The position numbers and the translations under genes are program-made. 64,000 nucleotides of DNA from Hyphomicrobiaceae bacterium (GTDB lineage Bacteria > Pseudomonadota > Alphaproteobacteria > Rhizobiales > Hyphomicrobiaceae): positions 1 through 64,000 of the forward strand of contig JAJFHG010000064.1 of NCBI GenBank assembly GCA_021775735.1. Reading direction: 5' to 3'. Of this stretch, positions 17,158-25,986 are shown piece after piece. Position 1 is the stretch's first letter, and every line of letters starts with the position of its first letter. A model generated the notes under the pieces. It saw only the letters and a program-made list of their open reading frames with translations, did no database searches and was not told the origin of the DNA.

Positions 17158-17604
17158 CTACCCTTCCAGGTTCCAGCGCCCATCCTCCAAGCGGCAGGCG
17201 ATGCCTTCGGCCTTGGCTGTCTTGACGCCCTGGGAGACCAGCATGACGAGAAAACGGCAGACGCTACCCTTGGCATTGCGGAACGAGCGGGTTGGCTGCA
17301 CGATGCCGGAAAGCTTGCTCCCAGCCCGACGCCAAACGTAGGTGCCGCCATCGCCAACGTTAGACAGCGCATATTGGACACTCTCAAGTGTCGCTGCGAT
17401 GTCGGTAGTGTTGCGCGGCGCCTTGGCAATGGTCGCTGGGCTATTTTTGCAGATGGGCAGACAGGAGGTGCGGCCATGGTTGAGGCTGGCATCTTCTGCA
17501 TAAGCCTCAGGACTGGTCATCAACGCAGTTGCGACCAAAAAGAATGCCATCACACCGTAGGCGGCATAGGATACAAAACTGGACAAAGAACGCATGACGT
17601 ACAA
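17158..17604 (-). CDS. Exported small protein resembling the COG4520 surface-antigen C-terminal domain
   Basis: A 148-residue product with an N-terminal hydrophobic segment ending near EAYAED (about residue 36), consistent with a signal peptide. The C-terminal half has the pattern of the RT0821/Lpp0805-type surface protein domain: GIVQPTRSFRNAKGSVCRFL, then a Gly-rich turn and GIACRLEDGRWNLEG, with two Cys. Two more Cys near residue 48 (TSCLPICK) could pair. Function unknown; envelope location inferred. The match is to the domain's shape rather than to a specific protein I can name. Confidence 0.65.
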   Translation of the reverse strand: MYVMRSLSSFVSYAAYGVMAFFLVATALMTSPEAYAEDASLNHGRTSCLPICKNSPATIAKAPRNTTDIAATLESVQYALSNVGDGGTYVWRRAGSKLSGIVQPTRSFRNAKGSVCRFLVMLVSQGVKTAKAEGIACRLEDGRWNLEG

Positions 17605-17743
17605 CTCACAACGCTAAACAACAAAACCAACGCGCCTTCAGATCACATGAAGGGCAAGGTCAGTGTGGCCATGAACTGTTAAAAGGTTCTGAAGACCTGT
17701 GCCAAATGTTCTAAAGTCGGCCAAACGTTAAGAAAGGTTCAAC

Positions 17744-18424
17744 ATGTCGAAGGGTCAACAGGCAGATCCTACAAGGGTTCAAGGCATTTCTGGTGAAGAT
17801 TCGGCGGAGGTTGATTTTGCAACCGTCACCGATCCCTTCTCGTTGTTTGAGGATTGGTATCGACAGGCGCAGGCATCTGAGCCCAACGACCCAAATGCAA
17901 TGGCGTTGGCGACTGTTGATGGTACGGGTCTTCCCAATGTGCGCATGGTGTTGTTGAAGGGCATGGACGAAGACGACGCTGGTCCATTACGCGGATTTGT
18001 TTTTTACACCAACCTTGAAAGTGCCAAGGGCATTGAGCTTGCAGCTGATCCCAAAGCCGCGCTCGTATTTCATTGGAAAAGTTTAGGCCGCCAGGTACGT
18101 GTGCGCGGAAAAATAACGCAGGTTTCGGAAGCTGAGGCTGATGCCTATTTTTCCGCGCGCCCGCGTGGTAGTCAGATTGGGGCCTGGGCCTCCGCACAAT
18201 CACGGCCTCTTAAGTCCCGCGCCACACTCGTTGCAGAAGTGGCCAAGGTGACAGCGCACCATGCTGTCGGTGAAATTCCACGCCCACCCCACTGGTCCGG
18301 TTTTCGACTGACACCATCTGAAATTGAATTCTGGCAAGCTGGCACATTTCGCCTGCACGAACGTCGCCAGTTTGTGCGTGTCGGTGATGACGCCCAGTGG
18401 ACGAGCCAGCGGCTGTTCCCGTGA
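17744..18424 (+). CDS. pdxH: Pyridoxamine/pyridoxine 5'-phosphate oxidase
   Basis: FMN-dependent enzyme producing pyridoxal 5'-phosphate in the vitamin B6 pathway. The 226-residue protein shows [23 protein letters not shown] with the FMN-binding Arg/Lys, then [15 protein letters not shown] and [17 protein letters not shown]. The C-terminal signature is [13 protein letters not shown], ending in QRLFP. AAAGG lies 6 bases before the start. An imperfect CtrA-like element (TTAA-N7-TCAA) overlaps the sequence just before the start codon but is weak evidence of control. Divergent from the COG4520-like gene and convergent with the next one. Confidence 0.95.
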   Translation: MSKGQQADPTRVQGISGEDSAEVDFATVTDPFSLFEDWYRQAQASEPNDPNAMALATVDGTGLPNVRMVLLKGMDEDDAGPLRGFVFYTNLESAKGIELAADPKAALVFHWKSLGRQVRVRGKITQVSEAEADAYFSARPRGSQIGAWASAQSRPLKSRATLVAEVAKVTAHHAVGEIPRPPHWSGFRLTPSEIEFWQAGTFRLHERRQFVRVGDDAQWTSQRLFP

Positions 18425-18540
18425 GGGTGGGACCGTTCGATTAATGTGACAGCGACGGCAGGATTTGGCTCATGTTTTGTGAATTTTGACCGTCAAAGCC
18501 GGCGTCAAAGTGATTGGGTGCACTCAAGGCCTGCGGTGCC

Positions 18541-19332
18541 TTACACCTGCTCAAGCAACGGCAACAATGCTTTCACCATGGTTGGGTTGCCTGCGACCAC
18601 TGAGCCAGTTTCTAGGCTTTTTTCACCACCCGTTGTGTCGACGACAGTGCCGCCGGCTTCACGTACAATCACGTGCCCTGCAGCAATGTCCCAAGGTTGC
18701 AGGTTGCGTTCCCAAAACACATCAAAGCGCCCAGCCGCTGTCCAAGCAAGATCAAGGGCTGCTGAACCTGTGCGACGCACGCCGGAGACCTCGGCCATAA
18801 TGCGCTGGGTTTCTTTAAGAAAATCGGCGTGGCCCTCGCGTCCACGATGTGGAATGCCTGTGGTGACAACGGCATCGGCTAAACTCCGTCGGGAGGCAAC
18901 GCGCAAGCGGCGGCGGTCATTCAAGAACGCGCCTTTACCTTTTTCAGCCGTAAACATTTCATCACTCACCGGATTGTAAATCAGACCTGCAACGATTTGG
19001 CCTTCACGTTCCAGCGCAATTGAAATGCAAAACAGAGGAATGGCGTGCAGGAAGTTTGTCGTGCCATCGAGCGGGTCAACAATCCATTTGTGAGAGGCGT
19101 CCGCCCCTTCAACGATGCCACGTTCCTCCATCAGGAATTGATAGCCGGGACGCGCATGCGACAGCTCTTCAAAGATAACTTCTTCAGCACGAAGGTCGGC
19201 GGCGGACACAAAGTTGGCAGGCCCCTTCACTGAGACTTGAAGGTTTTCGACTTCGCCAAAGTCACGATTAAGTTTGCGGCCAGCCTTGCGGGCTGCATTC
19301 ATCATAACATTCATTAAGGCGGAAGCGGGCAT
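18541..19332 (-). CDS. suhB: Inositol monophosphatase family protein (SuhB-like)
   Basis: A 263-residue magnesium-dependent phosphatase. Metal-binding motifs are MEERG (about residues 68-72), WIVDPLDGTTNFLH (83-96) and the C-terminal WDIAAGHVIVREAGG. E. coli SuhB is an inositol-1-monophosphatase that also binds RNA polymerase and takes part in rRNA antitermination; whether this one does is not visible. Neighbours thiE-like and SEL1 genes lie upstream on the same strand with a 203-bp gap. That gap contains a 9-bp hairpin (19412-19441) that I could not assign. Start may be 19332 or 19314. Confidence 0.9.
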   Translation of the reverse strand: MPASALMNVMMNAARKAGRKLNRDFGEVENLQVSVKGPANFVSAADLRAEEVIFEELSHARPGYQFLMEERGIVEGADASHKWIVDPLDGTTNFLHAIPLFCISIALEREGQIVAGLIYNPVSDEMFTAEKGKGAFLNDRRRLRVASRRSLADAVVTTGIPHRGREGHADFLKETQRIMAEVSGVRRTGSAALDLAWTAAGRFDVFWERNLQPWDIAAGHVIVREAGGTVVDTTGGEKSLETGSVVAGNPTMVKALLPLLEQV

Positions 19333-19535
19333 TAAGAAGGTGTCCAGTGCGGGCCAGGATCAAACGGGTTGGCGCGGTGTAGCCCGGGGCAGGTGCACCG
19401 TCTAGGTCAAACTGCGATAATTCGAAACCGATTTGTCGCAGATAATTTGATCTGTTTGAAAGTGCACTATGCTCGGGCGCTTTTTAATACCTACGTGCTC
19501 ATGCGCTGCATTGGGTATTGCTCGGTCAAATGCGG

Positions 19536-20594
19536 TTACTCAAGAGATGGTCCCGTCTGTCCGATTGATTTTTTTTGCTTGAATATGTCAGCGCCCGCTT
19601 GGGCGGTTTTCAATTGTTTCGGTGTTAACGATGACACCAACTTATCTAAGACATCGTCGGATTTCATGCCCGACGCTTTGGCAATCAGACGCCACTTGGC
19701 GGCTGCCGTAATATCCTTTGGCACGCCGACCCCCTTAGCAAAGACATGTGCCAGGCGATTTTGTGCAGGCGCGAGGCCAGCATTGGCGGCCGCTTTGAGA
19801 TACGGAATGGCTTTTGGTTTATCGATGTTCAAGCCAAATCCCTGGAGCAGGAGAACGGCATAATCAAACTGTGCTTCGGACATACCTTTGCTGGCAGCTT
19901 TGTTGAGCCAGTGCGCTGCATCTGCCGCATCAGGTTTAACGCCATGGCCTGTGCGATACAGTGTTCCCAAATCATATTGAGCAGCAACGATGCCATTTTG
20001 CGCCGCATACTTGATGTGTTGCGCTGCGCGTGTGGGATTTTCCGGCTTGCCTTTGCCGCGCAAGAACATTTGTCCGAGATTGTAGTTGGCAAGAGGGTCG
20101 CCGGTGCGTGCTGCGGTTTCAAAGAGGTGTGCCGCTTTGTCCAGATTCTTTTTAACGCCTGTTCCCGTTGCATACATTTTGCCGAGTTGCACTTGGGCTG
20201 GCGGGTCGCCGAGATCAGCAGCCTTTGTGTAGTGGGTGACAGCTTTCGAAACGTCTATGGGAACACCGAGACCTTGAGCGTAGATCCGCGCAATAAGGGT
20301 ATGGGCCTGCGGGTCATCTTTTGCAGCCGCGGTTTGGGCGAGTTTAAGAGCTGAGAGGTACTTGCCATTGTCAAACGCAATGTAGGCTCTCTCATCACCA
20401 GGCTTTGGCATTTTTTTTGTGCTGACGCGGCCGGCTTTCGACGATGTCGGAGCGGTGTCCCGGCTCAGCGGTGTTTCCGGGCGCAGCCGCTTGTCCGGGT
20501 TCAGCGGCATAATGCCGGTTAGCACAACGCCCGCGCCGAGCATCAGGCCGACACATACAACACCACCAATTAATAAAAGCGTTTTCTTATCCAC
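19536..20594 (-). CDS. SEL1-like repeat protein, membrane-anchored
   Basis: A 352-residue protein starting with GTG at 20594 (AAAGG 6 bases upstream). An N-terminal transmembrane segment (LLLIGGVVCVGLMLGAGVVL) anchors it, with the rest probably in the periplasm. From about residue 75 there are seven or so SEL1/TPR-type helical repeats with the pattern A-x2-L-G-x2-Y-x2-G-x-G-V (IARIYAQGLGVPIDVSKA, LGKMYATGTGVKKNLDKA, LGQMFLRGKGKPENPTRA). Such repeats mediate protein-protein contacts; specific role unknown. It begins 9 bp after the thiE-like stop codon, so the two form one unit. Confidence 0.87.
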   Translation of the reverse strand: MDKKTLLLIGGVVCVGLMLGAGVVLTGIMPLNPDKRLRPETPLSRDTAPTSSKAGRVSTKKMPKPGDERAYIAFDNGKYLSALKLAQTAAAKDDPQAHTLIARIYAQGLGVPIDVSKAVTHYTKAADLGDPPAQVQLGKMYATGTGVKKNLDKAAHLFETAARTGDPLANYNLGQMFLRGKGKPENPTRAAQHIKYAAQNGIVAAQYDLGTLYRTGHGVKPDAADAAHWLNKAASKGMSEAQFDYAVLLLQGFGLNIDKPKAIPYLKAAANAGLAPAQNRLAHVFAKGVGVPKDITAAAKWRLIAKASGMKSDDVLDKLVSSLTPKQLKTAQAGADIFKQKKSIGQTGPSLE

Positions 20595-20603
20595 GTGGTG
20601 CCT

Positions 20604-21299
20604 TTAAGCGGTTTTCTGAGATGTAGTAAAGAGACCGGCCAGCCCGGCGAGCCAAGCCTCAAACAGTGCTCCATCAGTTGAATTGGGAGGCAATGTGGCA
20701 GCGATGAAATCAGCACCGGCTGCCTTCAGTTCAGATGCCTGCTCCGGCGTTGTAATATCAAACGCGACAACCGGGAGTTCAAACATCTGTGCCCACCAAG
20801 CGACCAGGTCGATCTGGCGCGCGCGCGCAGAGTCTTGGTCTTTGAGGTTGGCTGGTACACCAAAGGCAACATAGTCGGCATTTGTCTCCGCGAGGACCAT
20901 CGCATCATGGCGTGATTTTCCAGCGTCAGCACCAATCATCATGGCGCCACCTCCGAGTGCGCGCGCAGCTTCGTAGTCGGCGGCGATGGAGGAACGCCAA
21001 TGCATGTGAACACCATCAGCGCCCACGTCTTGCGCCAACTTTGGGTCATTTGAGACCATGGCTGCAATGTCATGACCTTGGATGTTTTTAATCAGGGCAC
21101 GCAGCGCGTCTTTGTTGCACGTTTCGCCGTCTTGGGTCGCTACAAGTAGGGCTGACACAGGCAAGGTCTTGAGTACCTTGGCTAACCGTTCGGTCTCACC
21201 ATCGAGGTTGCCCAGGTCGTTCACGTTCACGACCAAATAGAGTGCGGCGTGAACCTCTGACTGGGGTGAGGGGGCTGATTTTTGTGTTGTTGTTTGCAT
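20604..21299 (-). CDS. ThiE-like protein (thiamine phosphate synthase fold), possibly not a true ThiE
   Basis: A 231-residue TIM-barrel of the thiamine phosphate synthase family. Supporting motifs are AALYLVVNVNDL near the N-terminus, DVGADGVHMHWRSS in place of the canonical GVHLGQxD, and NADYVAFGVPAN. The canonical phosphate- and substrate-binding GxxxxTxTK segment after the DYxxxGP motif is missing: the sequence goes GVPANLKDQDSARARQ. Similar proteins in Hyphomicrobiales are annotated as thiamine phosphate synthase, but altered active-site residues make thiamine synthesis doubtful. No other thi genes are present and no TPP riboswitch was seen upstream. Divergent from the next gene. Confidence 0.72.
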   Translation of the reverse strand: MQTTTQKSAPSPQSEVHAALYLVVNVNDLGNLDGETERLAKVLKTLPVSALLVATQDGETCNKDALRALIKNIQGHDIAAMVSNDPKLAQDVGADGVHMHWRSSIAADYEAARALGGGAMMIGADAGKSRHDAMVLAETNADYVAFGVPANLKDQDSARARQIDLVAWWAQMFELPVVAFDITTPEQASELKAAGADFIAATLPPNSTDGALFEAWLAGLAGLFTTSQKTA

Positions 21300-21452
21300 T
21301 ATTATCTCAGGGATTCAGTGGCTGGTCTAAGCCGCACACGATACATATTGCAACCCGTCGCCGAAGTGTTGCAGTCTATCTCGAATTTGTCGCATAGGCT
21401 GCGACGGCGCAGTCATATGAGATTGGCTGCACCATCACCCAGGAGACGATGT

Positions 21453-22238
21453 ATGGCAACCGCCGACAACAATGATAGTCGAGACAAAATGGCTTGGTTA
21501 GATCGCGCTGAAAGCCGCTTTTCTGAAGCATGGACTCCTCAGCCTGGTGAATGGGTTGTTTGGGCAGGATTGCCTTTGCTGTTAGCGGCGCTCATCTTAA
21601 CCTTTGCGATCTTTTATCCCGATATTTATGCCACGCGCTTCCTTCCAGAAGGCTATGGCGTGCTTGAGGTTCTTCATTTTGTGCTACCGCTTGTGGCTGG
21701 CGTGATGTGTCTGGCGCTTCTATTTCATCCGACCGTACGCGCAAACGGGATTATCAAGGCGATGACCGTGATTTTTGCCATCGCGTGTATCTATATCGCA
21801 GGCGAAGAGCATAGTTGGGGACAACATTTTTTTGGCTGGTCAACACCAGATGCGTGGAGCGCGATCAATCGCCAGCAGGAGACCAATCTGCACAATACAC
21901 TTGGTATTTTTAATCACACGCCGCAAAAGATTCTCGAATTTGGCATTCTGATTGGTGGCATTATTCTGCCGCTGTGGCGCCACTTCAAAGGCCCGTTCAC
22001 CAATTGGTTCCTGCGCCTTTATGTGCCGTCGCTGGCGCTGATGCCGGTAGCGCTTACCGCAGTCGTGTTCAAAATTATCAAATGGACGTATTCGCATAAT
22101 CTGCTGGAATTCCAGATTATGGCGCGGCCCTCTGAAGCGCTGGAGACCTTCTACTATCTGTTCATTCTGCTTTATGTGATCCTATATTTGCGCCGCATAC
22201 GTGCGCTGGATGCGACGCTCCAGCCATCAGCCGGTTAG
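21453..22238 (+). CDS. Polytopic membrane protein with conserved EEHSWGQ motif
   Basis: AGGAGA 6 bases before the ATG at 21453 sets the start; the frame is open further upstream but without support. The 261-residue product has about six hydrophobic segments. A loop holds AGEEHSWGQHFFGW, then a short stretch and NRQQETNLHN. The combination G-E-E-x-S-W-G-Q plus N-x-Q-x-E-x-N-L-H-N recurs in uncharacterised bacterial membrane proteins, and its acidic, His and Asn residues look like an active or metal site. No function is known to me. Inner-membrane location is clear. It stands alone. Confidence 0.75.
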   Translation: MATADNNDSRDKMAWLDRAESRFSEAWTPQPGEWVVWAGLPLLLAALILTFAIFYPDIYATRFLPEGYGVLEVLHFVLPLVAGVMCLALLFHPTVRANGIIKAMTVIFAIACIYIAGEEHSWGQHFFGWSTPDAWSAINRQQETNLHNTLGIFNHTPQKILEFGILIGGIILPLWRHFKGPFTNWFLRLYVPSLALMPVALTAVVFKIIKWTYSHNLLEFQIMARPSEALETFYYLFILLYVILYLRRIRALDATLQPSAG

Positions 22239-22393
22239 AGGATACTCAGATAGCGGGCTAATGGGGCGCGATCAGCGCGCACGACGCGATGTCCGCGTGT
22301 GCTTTAAAGCGACAGCTGTCAAGAGTGTTGTTTTTTGTGAGGATGATCTGGGGGTGAGCGCCTTTGGTGCCTTGCACTGGATTTCCGTCATGC

Positions 22394-22468
22394 CCTAAAC
22401 TTACCGCGAAACGCCCTATCCTATGGCGGATTAGGCTGGTTTGGCATCAATTTGCCATGAAGTTTAGG
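22394..22468 (+). other. Candidate structured leader upstream of the L,D-transpeptidase gene
   Basis: In the 315-bp gap before the transpeptidase gene, CCTAAACTT (22394-22402) is exactly complementary to AAGTTTAGG (22460-22468). Two small hairpins fit between them: CGCC/GGCG (22412-22415 with 22425-22428) and TGGCA/TGCCA (2242-22446 region: 22442-22446 with 22453-22457). The whole could fold as a three-way junction of 75 bases ending about 85 bases before the start codon. I know no family with this shape; it may be chance or a double operator. The rest of the gap shows nothing I can support. Confidence 0.3.
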
Positions 22469-22553
22469 CAACAGGCGTGCACCGTGTGTTTTGCTCAAGG
22501 TCATGGTAATTGATGACACGTCTGATTAAGCCCTCACATCTGGAGTGATATTT

Positions 22554-24509
22554 ATGGTCACCGTACGCGGCACTCAGCATGCGGCAGCGCTCTTGTTGGG
22601 GCTTGTTTCTGTTTTTTGCGGATCTGCCGTGGCGCAGGTCAATGATACGATTGCCGGGGCGCAAGCCGTCGATGATGGGCCGTTGATGTGGCCTGTGGTG
22701 GCGGACCCCAATATGGACCCCGTTGTCTTTGCCGTGAGCCAGCTGCTTGCTGAGACACGTGTGACCAAGGGCTACCACCCTGATGACGTTGTTGCCCTGA
22801 GCAAGTTTTATAAAGCGCGCATGGATGGGCCGGTCTGGGTTGCAGACAATGGCTATACAGCGCGCGCACGTGCTGCCAAGGCTGAACTTCAAAAGGCGGA
22901 TCACTGGGGCTTGGAAACCAAGCACTATCAATTGCCAACACCGCCAACAGCGAATGCAACGCCCCAGTCTCGTGCAAATGCTGAGTTAGCGGTTGCATTT
23001 GCGGTGCTCAAATATGCGCGTCACGCGCGCGCCGGGCGCGTCAAGCCGTCATCCGTGACACGTATCAACGATTTTCCTGCACCACTAAAAGATGTTGCAA
23101 CCGTTTTAAGCGAACTGGTGCAAAGCGCTGACGTTGCTGCCAGCCTAAGGGCTCTTCACCCAACGCATCCCGAGTTTGAACGTTTGCGCCAGGCGCTGTT
23201 GAAGGCGCGCAGTATTTCAACGATTGAAACCGGTGCATTGCCGAGCGATCAAAAGACCGAGAAAAATGACGTTGCAAAATTAACATTGCCGAAGGGTGAC
23301 GATATCACGGTAGGGATGCAGCATCCTGATGTTCTGTTGTTGCGCCAGAAACTCGCAGTCGAAGCAGACGTTGGGGCCAACTCTCACTACTTTGATGCTC
23401 CGCTTGCTCGAGCTCTGCAGGATTTTCAGATTGAGTCTGGTTTGGTGGCAACAGGAGATTTGGATGCTGAAACAAGAACGCGTTTGAACGCGAAGCTGCT
23501 CACCGCAGAAGAAAGTGCTGACGCTGACATCGCACAAGGTGGCGCAAAGTCCAACAATCGAAAGATCCAGCTGATCCTCAACAATATGGAGCGCTGGCGT
23601 TGGTTGCCTGAGGATATGGGTGCGTTCTACGTCTGGAATAATGTTCCCGAGTTTCGCGCCCGGGTTTTCAAGGGCATAAAAGCTGTGTTCTCCGAGCGAA
23701 TTGTGGTTGGACTTCCGAGCTGGGCAACGCCGTCGTTTATGGCCAACATGAAGTACGTGATCTTTCATCCCTCATGGGGTGTGCCAAATGGCATTAAGAT
23801 GAAAGAGCTCTTACCGCGCTTGAAGCGCGCTCAGCCGCAATCACTGTTCGACTTTTTTGGGGGCACTAGCGGTGGTGGTGCAGCCGTTCTCAGAGCTTAC
23901 AATCTGACCGCCTATCGTAACGGAAAGGTTGTCAACCCAGGCAGCGTCAATTGGAGCAACGTTGACATTCGGAATTACTCGTTTGTGCAACCGCCAGGTG
24001 GAAAAAACCCGCTTGGTAAAGTCAAGTTCCGGTTTCCGAACAAGCACTCCGTTTATATGCACGACACGATTGAGCCGGAGTTGTTTTCCAAGTCACAACG
24101 CGCTTACAGCCATGGTTGCATTCGCGTCCGCAATCCGATTCGCCTCTCTGAAGTTCTACTGGGACACGACAAAGGGTTTTCAGCGGAAGCCGTGCGCCGG
24201 ATGGCGCGCTCCGGGCGTAGCGTTGCTCTTGATCAGGAAATACCTGTTTACGTGACGTATATGACGGCGCGCGTTGATGATGATGGCAAGTTGCAGACCT
24301 ATGGTGACATTTATGGTCGCGACAGTCGCTTGGCGCGTCAGATGGGCCGAACGATGCGGTTTGATGAGCCCAAGGTTGCCAAACCTAAAACAGGTACGAC
24401 ACGCACACGCTCCGCTCGCAAAAAACGCAAGAAGAAGAAAAAGTCGGCCTCAAGCAGCAACCGCTTCCCATCTTCGATGAGCCAGGCGATCTCAGGTCGC
24501 TATAACTAG
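22554..24509 (+). CDS. L,D-transpeptidase with peptidoglycan-binding domain (YcbB/LdtD type)
   Basis: A 651-residue periplasmic enzyme that makes 3-3 cross-links in peptidoglycan or attaches proteins to it. GGAG 8 bases before ATG 22554 supports the start; a signal peptide ends near GSAVAQ (residue 28). An N-terminal scaffold domain (FYKARMDGPVWVADNGYTAR) is followed by a peptidoglycan-binding domain at about 245-310 (PDVLLLRQKLAVEADVG, LARALQDFQIESGL). The YkuD catalytic domain spans roughly 350-560, with catalytic SHGCIRVRNP near residue 520. The C-terminus is Lys/Arg-rich. Domain order matches LdtD/YcbB. Single gene, convergent with fba. Confidence 0.93.
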   Translation: MVTVRGTQHAAALLLGLVSVFCGSAVAQVNDTIAGAQAVDDGPLMWPVVADPNMDPVVFAVSQLLAETRVTKGYHPDDVVALSKFYKARMDGPVWVADNGYTARARAAKAELQKADHWGLETKHYQLPTPPTANATPQSRANAELAVAFAVLKYARHARAGRVKPSSVTRINDFPAPLKDVATVLSELVQSADVAASLRALHPTHPEFERLRQALLKARSISTIETGALPSDQKTEKNDVAKLTLPKGDDITVGMQHPDVLLLRQKLAVEADVGANSHYFDAPLARALQDFQIESGLVATGDLDAETRTRLNAKLLTAEESADADIAQGGAKSNNRKIQLILNNMERWRWLPEDMGAFYVWNNVPEFRARVFKGIKAVFSERIVVGLPSWATPSFMANMKYVIFHPSWGVPNGIKMKELLPRLKRAQPQSLFDFFGGTSGGGAAVLRAYNLTAYRNGKVVNPGSVNWSNVDIRNYSFVQPPGGKNPLGKVKFRFPNKHSVYMHDTIEPELFSKSQRAYSHGCIRVRNPIRLSEVLLGHDKGFSAEAVRRMARSGRSVALDQEIPVYVTYMTARVDDDGKLQTYGDIYGRDSRLARQMGRTMRFDEPKVAKPKTGTTRTRSARKKRKKKKKSASSSNRFPSSMSQAISGRYN

Positions 24510-24574
24510 CGACCGACGCGGGCGTGTGGCTTAATCGTTCAGGGTTGAGTTGGCGCTGAGCTTGGTAAGCCAGG

Positions 24575-25609
24575 CTAAGCCGCTTTTTCTAAGTCCGCTT
24601 TCCATTCGCCACGTGCTGCTAAGCCGTTCATCTTTGCGCGGTGTGCCAAAGCACGTTGGCCAGCGGCCACGTTCTCTTCGCGTCCGCCCCAGGCTTTCAG
24701 CGCTGCCGCTTGCAGAGCGCGACCGTAGGAAAATGTCATCGCCCATGGACGACCTGGCATTTGATTCATGAGCGAGAGGTGCTCGGTTGCTGCCGCATCA
24801 CTTTGGCCACCAGAGAGGAAGGCAATACCAGGCACTGCGCTTGGCACGGTTGCTTTGAGGCATTTCAACGTGCGCTCAGCAACTTCGTTTGCAGACGCCT
24901 GCGTTGGAGACTTCTGGCCAGCAATCACCATGTTGGGTTTTAGAATGATGCCTTCTAGATTGACGCGCGCATCGGCCAATTCACGAAACACGGTGCGCAA
25001 TGTCCATTCGGTGACCTCGTGGCAACGACCGATGTCGTGTGTTGAGTTGGCGCCGTCCATCAGAACTTCTGGTTCTACGATTGGTACGATGCTGGCCTCT
25101 TGGCAGAGGGCCGCGTAGCGGGCTAATGCATGTGAATTGGCTTTGATGCAATTCCAGGATGGCTGGCCATCTGCAATGGTGATGACACCGCGCCACTTGG
25201 CGAAGCGCGCGCCGAGCGCATGATATTCTGCAAGACGTTCTCTGAGCCCGTCGAGTCCTTCTGTGACCGTTTCGCTGTCAGATGTTGGGCCTGCGAGTGG
25301 TTTGGCACCGGTATCAACTTTAATGCCGGGGACTGCAATAGAGGCGCGGATGAGATCGACCAGCGGTGTGCCGTCTTTTGCGTTTTGGCGCAGGGTTTCA
25401 TCATAAAGGATGACACCTGAGATAGCGTTTTCCATCGCATCTTTGGAACGGAACAACATCTCACGATAGTCGCGACGCGTATCGGCGGTGGATTCAACGT
25501 TGATGGAATCAAGGCGTTTCTTAATCGTGCCCGTGCTTTCATCTGCGGCCAGAATACCCTGGCCAGGCTTAACCATCGCTGCTGCAATATCTTCAAGTCT
25601 ATCGGTCAT
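24575..25609 (-). CDS. Class I fructose-bisphosphate aldolase
   Basis: A 344-residue Schiff-base aldolase that interconverts fructose 1,6-bisphosphate with two triose phosphates. It resembles the eukaryotic-type class I enzyme. Typical features are GILAADESTGTIKKRL at the N-terminus, FRSKDAMENAISGVILYDET, ARFAKWRGVI, VPIVEPEVLMDG and the Lys-bearing GIILKPNMVI near residue 225; FLSGGQSDAAATEHL follows. GAGG lies about 9 bases before the ATG. In relatives this gene sits near gap and pgk; here gap is 3.2 kb away on the same strand with unrelated genes in between, and pgk is absent. Confidence 0.94.
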   Translation of the reverse strand: MTDRLEDIAAAMVKPGQGILAADESTGTIKKRLDSINVESTADTRRDYREMLFRSKDAMENAISGVILYDETLRQNAKDGTPLVDLIRASIAVPGIKVDTGAKPLAGPTSDSETVTEGLDGLRERLAEYHALGARFAKWRGVITIADGQPSWNCIKANSHALARYAALCQEASIVPIVEPEVLMDGANSTHDIGRCHEVTEWTLRTVFRELADARVNLEGIILKPNMVIAGQKSPTQASANEVAERTLKCLKATVPSAVPGIAFLSGGQSDAAATEHLSLMNQMPGRPWAMTFSYGRALQAAALKAWGGREENVAAGQRALAHRAKMNGLAARGEWKADLEKAA

Positions 25610-25986
25610 ACCGGTCGCCTCACATCACACGTGTTGTTTGGTGAATCTTATTGCGCCTGAATTAGCGCGTTTTGGAGCGCTTTGCCAAGGGTGGCCCAAC
25701 GGCGGTGCACTTTCGATATGGACTTCAAGGATATTTATCGACCGTCGACCCGCCTTTTCTGGCTTCAGCTTGGATCAACTGACCTGCTCCCATGACCTTT
25801 ATGCTGCTTAAAAAGCTTTTTTTTCCAACAGGCGGTTGGCAAAACAAACGCGTAAACAAGTACTTAGATGAACGCTGTTTGTGAAAATTGGCGACTCGCA
25901 TTACGCCGTTGTGCGAAAAGCGGTCTCATCACCCGTTCTATATGAGGCCAGATTGAAAGCTGACTTTACTCGTGGGGGCACGTGCA
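25610..25986. other. Intergenic region with no gene found
   Basis: This 377-bp gap separates the divergent fba and outer-membrane barrel genes. It must hold promoters for both but I cannot place them with confidence. The only marked feature is a self-complementary AAAAAGCTTTTT near 25810-25821, followed by more T. Confidence 0.35.

Noticed and set aside
19412-19441. 9-bp hairpin upstream of suhB, considered as the suhB-associated small RNA
   Set aside because: Surrounding sequence lacks the C/T-rich conserved region of that RNA family; a lone hairpin is not enough.
21282-21452. Upstream extension of the EEHSWGQ membrane protein and a possible TPP riboswitch for the ThiE-like gene
   Set aside because: The extension lacks a ribosome-binding site and family similarity; only an isolated CTGAGA is seen, without the other TPP riboswitch elements.
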